Of a DNA stretch of 64,000 nt, positions 59,431 to 64,000 are shown in pieces (position 1 is the first letter of the stretch; the number at the start of each line of letters is the position of its first letter). Source of the stretch: an uncultured Bacteroidota bacterium (GTDB taxonomy: Bacteria; Bacteroidota; Bacteroidia; Chitinophagales; Chitinophagaceae); the NCBI GenBank assembly GCA_903824665.1, contig CAIJXT010000006.1, forward strand, positions 1-64,000. Direction: 5' to 3'. The notes under the pieces were generated by a model. That model did not search any database. It was not told the DNA's origin and saw nothing but the letters and a program-made list of their open reading frames with translations. The position numbers and the translations under genes were made by a program.

Positions 59431-61142
59431 TGAAAATAACTTATTTAACCGTCGACGGGTATAAAAATTTGCTATCTAAAGCAATCTTCGATGATATCTC
59501 AAATTGCGAAAATTATCTTGCCCTAATTGGGCTAAATGGTTCAGGTAAAAGTAATGTGCTCGAAGCCATAAGTAAAATATTCGCGAGTCTATATACTGGT
59601 ACTGTAGCAGGATTTAATTACGAAATACGTTATACTTTAAGAGATAATGATGTTGTAATTATTAATGGAAATGTTACGAATAAAGGAGACGTTGTAAGAA
59701 AAAAATATATAAGATCTATACTACCTGAGCAAATAATAGCTTGTTATAGTGGAGAAGAAAGGAGACTTTGGGAAGATGTTTATCAGGTATTTTATTCAGA
59801 CTTTTTTAAAAAGGTTTTAGGTAAGGCTCCGTCAACCAGGCCGGACATGATATATTTAAATAAATATTCCTGGAACTTGGCATTAATTGCGTTAATGTGT
59901 TCAGATCAACAATCTTCCAAAGATTTCTTACGGGATGTATTAGAAATTGTCGTTGATGAAACGATAATGATTGACTTTACATTTGATATATCGAAGTACC
60001 CTTCGTATTCCAGAAATAATGAAGTTCTTGAGTTGATAAACAGAATTAACCCACAACCAAGAAGTAACAATATTTCAATTAGCATTAACACATTAAGAAC
60101 TTTCGAAATTGGTTCAGTTGATAATAACGACTTTGCGAAACGAATATTTTTGTATTTGTACATAGCATCAATGCCTCAAAAAAGTAAAATCATTAAAACC
60201 GATAAAATCATTACTAATATTAAAATAAACTTTAACGGACTGGACGTAAAGAGTCTTAGCGAAGGTGAAAAGAAACTATTGCTGATAAAGGCTATCATCG
60301 ACATATTAGGAAATGAAAATAGCTTGTTCCTTTTTGATGAGCCCGACTCACATCTTCATATTTCGAGAAAAAAGGAAATAAAAAAATATATAGACAAAGC
60401 AAATCACTTCTCCATTCTAACGACCCATTCACCGGCTCTATTACATAGCTTTAGAGAAGAAAATATAAGAATAATTAATAACAGCGCAGATGGAATGGAA
60501 GTTATTCCAACAGAAAAAATAAAAGCTATAGAAAAACTATCTGACGGTGCATTTACATTAATGGATGCAACACTTGCCTTTGCTACAACGAATGACATTC
60601 TACTTGTTGAAGGCACTAACGATCATAAATATTTCACAAGAGCGTTAGACGTTTTAAAAGTAAGCAAGGCACCAAAATACGATAACTTTAATATAACAAT
60701 AATAAATTGTGGGGGCGCTGGAAACGTAGCAGCTGTTTTAGAACAGGCCGTCGTTCCACATATTAATCCGCAGCAATTATGTATAGCAACGTTTGATAAT
60801 GATGAAGCTGGAAAAAATGGAATGAAGAGTGTAAAAAATGTTTTTGCAGGCCATCCTCCACGAAACGTAAAAACTATGTTACACCCTAAAATTGGCACTT
60901 GGGCAGCTGCAAATGACTTTCTAACGGAAGACTATTTCCCAATTACATCCTACAAACCTGCCTTTGAAGCAAAGGTTGTGACTGCAACTACGTTTAAGAG
61001 CTTAAGCAGCTTGCAAAACCCCAAAGGCATTATCGAGAGTACATATGAAACTTTTGCTCCTGCTGACTACGACAATTTTGAATTATTGTTTGATGAAATT
61101 ATTCGGCTTCAAACGGAATTTAGACTACCTCTTCCAGTTTAG
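59430..61142 (+). CDS. OLD-like ATPase with TOPRIM nuclease domain
   Basis: This 570-aa protein has Walker A GLNGSGKSN (about 34-41), signature SLSEGEKKLLLIKA (about 275), Walker B LFLFDEPDSHLH (about 300), and switch histidine TTHSPA (about 331). A TOPRIM domain follows with E in DILLVEGTNDHKYF (about 394) and D-x-D in ATFDNDEAGKNG (about 455). This is the layout of OLD/GajA-type nucleases. Translational coupling to the specificity subunit suggests it is a functional part of the operon, perhaps replacing or assisting cleavage. No GajB-like helicase is present. It ends the operon. Confidence 0.88.
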   Translation: MKITYLTVDGYKNLLSKAIFDDISNCENYLALIGLNGSGKSNVLEAISKIFASLYTGTVAGFNYEIRYTLRDNDVVIINGNVTNKGDVVRKKYIRSILPEQIIACYSGEERRLWEDVYQVFYSDFFKKVLGKAPSTRPDMIYLNKYSWNLALIALMCSDQQSSKDFLRDVLEIVVDETIMIDFTFDISKYPSYSRNNEVLELINRINPQPRSNNISISINTLRTFEIGSVDNNDFAKRIFLYLYIASMPQKSKIIKTDKIITNIKINFNGLDVKSLSEGEKKLLLIKAIIDILGNENSLFLFDEPDSHLHISRKKEIKKYIDKANHFSILTTHSPALLHSFREENIRIINNSADGMEVIPTEKIKAIEKLSDGAFTLMDATLAFATTNDILLVEGTNDHKYFTRALDVLKVSKAPKYDNFNITIINCGGAGNVAAVLEQAVVPHINPQQLCIATFDNDEAGKNGMKSVKNVFAGHPPRNVKTMLHPKIGTWAAANDFLTEDYFPITSYKPAFEAKVVTATTFKSLSSLQNPKGIIESTYETFAPADYDNFELLFDEIIRLQTEFRLPLPV

Positions 61143-61297
61143 GACTTTCCCAATTACAGAGATATAACGTCCATTTTAACCACTCGGTGATGCCAATGAG
61201 GCACAGACAAAACGAACATATATTTCAACACAACGCAGGGATATATATCCCATGAGAAAATTATTTGCAAATCAAATATAAGACAAAAATGAGGAAC
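61143..61297. other. Spacer between the defence operon and the tRNA region
   Basis: About 155 bases carry no gene. This is the right edge of the AT-rich block. Confidence 0.4.
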
Positions 61298-61335
61298 AAA
61301 AAAAGTCCCCGCATCCAGATGGAGCGAGGACTTTT
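61298..61335 (-). terminator. Terminator of the degenerate tRNA
   Basis: On the minus strand, AAGTCCTCGC-N11-GCGGGGACTT is followed by a T run. Confidence 0.7.
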
Positions 61336-61341
61336 GGCTGG

Positions 61342-61415
61342 TGACCGCGTCAGGATTCAAACCTGAAACCTTCCCGCCAAATGCGGGATGCTCCATTCAG
61401 TTGAGCTACCCAGCT
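61342..61415 (-). pseudogene. Degenerate tRNA copy (tRNA-Arg-derived)
   Basis: The D-arm (TAGCTC ... GAGCA), variable and T-arm (GGTTTCAGG TTTGAATCC) are almost the same as in the tRNA-Arg at 61536-61609. The anticodon stem is TCCCG/CGGGA with loop CATTTGG, so base 33 is A instead of U. The acceptor 5' strand AGCTGGG pairs at only five of seven positions with CGCGGTC. A CCA follows at 61341-61339. It has its own terminator. It is best read as a decayed or remodelled duplicate. Confidence 0.65.
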
Positions 61416-61500
61416 ATCCGGGGCTGTTGCTGGTATAACCTCCCGTAAACTCTTTAGACCTTCGGTGTAGAAATAATCTGTGTAATCAAATATCACCCAT

Positions 61501-61531
61501 AAAAAAAGCCCCACATTTCTGTAGGGCTTTT
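61501..61531 (-). terminator. Terminator of tRNA-Arg
   Basis: On the minus strand, AAAAGCCCTACA-GAAA-TGTGGGGCTTTTTTT directly follows the tRNA. Confidence 0.85.
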
Positions 61532-61535
61532 GCAG

Positions 61536-61609
61536 TGACCGCGTCAGGATTCAAACCTGAAACCTTCTCATCCGTAGTGAGATGCTCTATTCAGTTGAGC
61601 TACGCAGCC
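61536..61609 (-). tRNA. tRNA-Arg(ACG)
   Basis: The minus-strand sequence folds completely. The acceptor is GGCTGCG with CGCGGTC (two G-U pairs), the D-stem GCTC/GAGC, the anticodon stem TCTCA/TGAGA with loop CTACGGA (anticodon ACG, U33 present), and the T-arm TCAGG/CCTGA with TTTGAAT. The discriminator is A and CCA is not encoded. ACG (read as ICG) decodes CGU/CGC/CGA arginine codons. Confidence 0.92.
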
Positions 61610-61712
61610 ATTCCGTTTTTCGGAGTGCAAAGATACGTAGCGTCGGTTACTTTTACAAATACTTTTTACAAAAGAGAAAAAAACACAACTTTGTTGGGAT
61701 CAAACCACCGCG

Positions 61713-62186
61713 ATGCACATTGAAATATGGTCTGTAGGCAAGGAAAATGAGCCGTTCATTGATGAGGGTATCAAGTACTACTTCAAGAAGACGCAGCCCT
61801 GGAACAGTGTGGAGCTGGTGGTGCTGCAACCCTCGAAAAAGACGGCCACAACCGATGTGGCGCGGACACGACAGCAGGAGGAAGAAATGATACTGAAAAA
61901 ACTGCAACCGCACCACTATCTGGTGCTGCTGGATGAACGGGGCAAAATGCTGAACTCGGTACAATGGAGCCAGCAGATGCAGCAATGCATGAATCAGGGG
62001 GTAAAAACGATGGTGGTGCTGATAGGTGGCGCATTTGGTGTGACGGATACTGTGCGGAGCAAGGCCAAGCAGTGCTGGTCGCTGTCGGGCCTGGTATTTC
62101 CGCATCAGCTGGTGCGCCTGATTGTTGCAGAGCAGGTATACCGATCGTTCAGCATTCTGAACAACTCGCCGTATCATCATGTGTGA
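61713..62186 (+). CDS. rlmH: 23S rRNA pseudouridine-1915 N3-methyltransferase RlmH
   Basis: This 157-aa SPOUT methyltransferase reads MHIEIWSVGKENEPFIDEGI, HYLVLLDERGKMLNSVQWSQ and VVLIGGAFGVTDTVRSKAK. The C-terminal knot is WSLSGLVFPHQLVRLIVAEQ followed by VYRSFSILNNSPYHH. Length and ending are standard. It modifies helix 69 of 23S rRNA. The GC-richer core genome resumes here. Confidence 0.95.
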   Translation: MHIEIWSVGKENEPFIDEGIKYYFKKTQPWNSVELVVLQPSKKTATTDVARTRQQEEEMILKKLQPHHYLVLLDERGKMLNSVQWSQQMQQCMNQGVKTMVVLIGGAFGVTDTVRSKAKQCWSLSGLVFPHQLVRLIVAEQVYRSFSILNNSPYHHV

Positions 62187-62193
62187 GTTTTTT

Positions 62194-62252
62194 GGGGGAT
62201 TAGGGATTGGGAGATTCGGAATTGGGGATTGGGATTTAGGGGTTTGGGATTA
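62194..62252 (+). repeat. G-rich degenerate repeat tract
   Basis: Repeated GGGATT/GGGAGATT/GGGGATT units give at least six G-runs of three or more in about 60 bases, between rlmH and the AMP nucleosidase promoter. It is capable in principle of forming a G-quadruplex on the coding strand. Confidence 0.6.
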
Positions 62253-62299
62253 GGAGTTGTGAAATCTGCGTTAGGAATTGGTGAGTGGGTTCCCGGACG

Positions 62300-62330
62300 T
62301 TTGGTTTCGATTGTATACTTTTTACCTTTA
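62300..62330 (+). promoter_or_regulatory. Promoter of the AMP nucleosidase gene (predicted leaderless)
   Basis: TTTG (62300-62303), exactly 19 bases, and TACCTTTA (62323-62330, one mismatch) form a promoter ending five bases before ATG 62335. Confidence 0.55.
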
Positions 62331-62334
62331 GCAT

Positions 62335-63105
62335 ATGAAGACAAAACAGGAAATTGTAACCAACTGGCTGCCGAGGTATACGGGTAAACAGCCGGAGGAA
62401 TTTGGCCGATATATTTTGCTTTGCAATTTCAGCAAGTATGTGTCGCTGTTTGCAGAGCTGCATGGTGTACCGGTAAGCGGACTGGACAAACCTATGCAAT
62501 GCGCCACGGCAGGCGACATCACCATGCTGAACTTTGGTATGGGCAGCCCGGGTGCTGCGACGGTGATGGATCTGCTGTCGGCAATAAGCCCCAAGGCTGT
62601 GCTGTTTCTGGGAAAATGCGGCGGCCTGAAAAAGAACAATAATGTTGGCGACCTGATACTGCCGATAGCGGCCATACGGGGAGAGGGAACGAGCAATGAC
62701 TACTTTCCGCCAGAGGTGCCTGCGCTTCCTGCCTTCGCACTGCAGAAAGCAATATCAACGACTATACGCGACTATTCGCTCGACTACTGGACGGGCACGG
62801 TGTTTACCACCAACCGACGTGTGTGGGAGCATGACGAGGAGTTTAAAGCGTATCTGCGCAAGATACGTGCGATGGCGATAGATATGGAGACAGCAACCAT
62901 CTTCACGACCGGGTTCTACAACAAGATACCGACGGGGGCATTGCTGCTGGTATCTGACCAGCCCATGACACCAGATGGTGTAAAAACTACGGAAAGCGAC
63001 AGCAAGGTAACGAGGGACTACGTAACTACCCACCTGAACATAGGTATAGACTCGCTGAAGCAACTGATCAATGACGGACAAACGGTAAAACATCTGCGCT
63101 TCTGA
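62335..63105 (+). CDS. amn: AMP nucleosidase
   Basis: This 256-aa member of the nucleoside phosphorylase superfamily shows ITMLNFGMGSPGAATVMDLL, KAVLFLGKCGGLKKNNNVGD, the catalytic/ribose site AIDMETATIFTTGF (M-E-T) and SDQPMTPDGVK. It is shorter than E. coli Amn because it lacks the N-terminal regulatory domain, as usual in Bacteroidota. It hydrolyses AMP to adenine and ribose 5-phosphate. Confidence 0.92.
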   Translation: MKTKQEIVTNWLPRYTGKQPEEFGRYILLCNFSKYVSLFAELHGVPVSGLDKPMQCATAGDITMLNFGMGSPGAATVMDLLSAISPKAVLFLGKCGGLKKNNNVGDLILPIAAIRGEGTSNDYFPPEVPALPAFALQKAISTTIRDYSLDYWTGTVFTTNRRVWEHDEEFKAYLRKIRAMAIDMETATIFTTGFYNKIPTGALLLVSDQPMTPDGVKTTESDSKVTRDYVTTHLNIGIDSLKQLINDGQTVKHLRF

Positions 63106-63129
63106 CAAGCGCACAACTAACCGAAATAA

Positions 63130-63165
63130 AAATGAGCGGCGGATACCAAAATCCGCCGCTCATTT
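63130..63165. terminator. Bidirectional terminator
   Basis: AAATGAGCGGCGGAT-ACCAAA-ATCCGCCGCTCATTT lies between the convergent amn and T9SS protein genes. Confidence 0.85.
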
Positions 63166-63198
63166 ATTGTCAGAACCGCCCAACGGGCAGGAAAATTA

Positions 63199-64000
63199 TT
63201 ACTTAGCTATCAGCAGGCGTGATTGCAGTTTGTCTCCGTTTTCGGCTACGAACAGCACGGTGTACACACCTGTGCTGAGGTTGCCGGTGTTGAGCTCCTG
63301 ATGCGTGCCTGTAGCTGCGGCTGTGAACACTACCCTACCTACGGCATCGATGATGTGTATGGTACCACCATTGCCAGACAGGCCGGCGAAATCAATATTA
63401 ACTACCTCTGCAGCGGGGTTTGGATATACCTCCATAGACGCTGATGACGGTGTAACATCGGTAACAGCAGCTGGTGCACTGATGTAGAAATTCTGCACAA
63501 AATTGCAGCCGAAGTCGTGAGAGTAGTTGCCGGCATAAGAGTAGCCATTGAGCGGAATATTAGTACCGTTGGCGTACTTGCGTACATAGAAACTGCCTGC
63601 ATTAACACCGAGGCTTGCATTCTGTACATATAACCACCAGCGCAGACCGTCGCAGCCTCCGTCTGTAAGCTCTAAGCGATAGCAACCTGTAGGCAGGGCA
63701 ACAGTGTCGGTGTAGAGCTTGTTGATGGCATTACCTGTTCTGGAGCGTACCACCACATTTTCGCTGTTGTATATGCGCCAGTTGGTTTCGCTGATGCCGC
63801 CCGTGCCCTGATTGTTGGTCAACATTGCGATACGGAATTTGTCGTCCCAACGTGGTGCAGGCATAAACTGGCTAGCCATTTTGTTGTTGGTGCTGTCTGC
63901 GTCTTTAGAACCATTGACGGTAGTGATGCGGGCCTCGAAGGTAGCAGCAACGGTGCTGCCGGTAATAGGCTCGAGACCTGTGAGTGCAGGCAGTGTGATA
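63199..64000 (-). CDS. Secreted protein with type IX secretion C-terminal domain (partial, runs off the window)
   Basis: The frame is open from the right edge to the stop at 63199 (267 visible residues) and has no start in the window; an internal ATG at 63879 is not the true start. The visible part includes FRIAMLTNNQGTGGISETNW and YRLELTDGGCDGLRWWLYVQ, a segment typical of peptidase- or lectin-associated beta domains in T9SS cargo. The C-terminal sorting domain MEVYPNPAAEVVNIDFAGLS ... IIDAVGRVV ... GVYTVLFV follows. It should be secreted and surface-attached. Its N-terminal catalytic or binding domain lies outside. Confidence 0.85.
   Translation of the reverse strand, partial: ITLPALTGLEPITGSTVAATFEARITTVNGSKDADSTNNKMASQFMPAPRWDDKFRIAMLTNNQGTGGISETNWRIYNSENVVVRSRTGNAINKLYTDTVALPTGCYRLELTDGGCDGLRWWLYVQNASLGVNAGSFYVRKYANGTNIPLNGYSYAGNYSHDFGCNFVQNFYISAPAAVTDVTPSSASMEVYPNPAAEVVNIDFAGLSGNGGTIHIIDAVGRVVFTAAATGTHQELNTGNLSTGVYTVLFVAENGDKLQSRLLIAK

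Noticed and set aside
61342..61415. Functional tRNA-Lys (TTT) reading of the degenerate tRNA
   Set aside because: The anticodon loop lacks U33 and the acceptor stem has two mismatches, so a working tRNA is unlikely.

Overview
The window looks like a chromosome segment of a Bacteroidota bacterium, probably from the Chitinophagaceae/Sphingobacteriales side. The evidence is SusC-like TonB-dependent receptors with carboxypeptidase-regulatory N-termini, DUF4249 lipoproteins, two secreted proteins with type IX secretion C-terminal domains, a fused alpha/beta dehydrogenase E1, DUF2851, and several promoters of the phylum's TTTG-N19-TAnnTTTG type. No rRNA is present. Species cannot be named from this sequence. 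Layout: (A) about 1-32.8 kb is AT-rich accessory DNA with genes in both orientations, decayed gene fragments and several repeat families. (B) about 32.9-53.6 kb is visibly more GC-rich and carries compact housekeeping genes. (C) about 53.6-61.6 kb holds an AT-rich restriction/defence cluster next to a tRNA-Arg gene and a degenerate tRNA copy. (D) 61.7-64 kb returns to core genes. Region A opens with an AraC regulator coupled to the end of a membrane-protein gene. Two paralogous, oppositely oriented four-gene modules follow (2.36-7.35 kb reading left, 15.35-20.4 kb reading right). Each has a LytS-type histidine kinase, a LytTR response regulator, a TonB-dependent receptor and a DUF4249 lipoprotein. 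Between them lie a divergent Fur-type regulator/thioredoxin-reductase-like/methyltransferase cluster with a clear operator, two paralogous small proteins, a ketopantoate-reductase-like gene, an HxlR regulator, a truncated aldo/keto reductase, and the first of two copies of a module carrying a 228-aa lipoprotein. Further right come DinB, MarR, DUF2024, MerR, NmrA-like and alpha/beta-hydrolase genes, a row of broken gene fragments, the second lipoprotein module, and a field of REP-like hairpins around a RAYT (REP-associated tyrosine transposase). Region B encodes cyclophilin, a VWA/AAA pair, MtaB, E1, MnmH, SelD, OmpA-like, DUF2851, Frr, a sterol-desaturase-like protein and MutS. SelD makes selenophosphate for the 2-selenouridine synthase MnmH, so the two form a selenium-dependent tRNA-modification pathway. 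Region C is the best candidate for an under-described system. It is a tight operon of an XRE regulator, a nuclease-methyltransferase fusion, a two-TRD specificity subunit and an OLD-like AAA-TOPRIM ATPase, with no HsdR helicase. All identifications are by eye from motifs; no searches were run.
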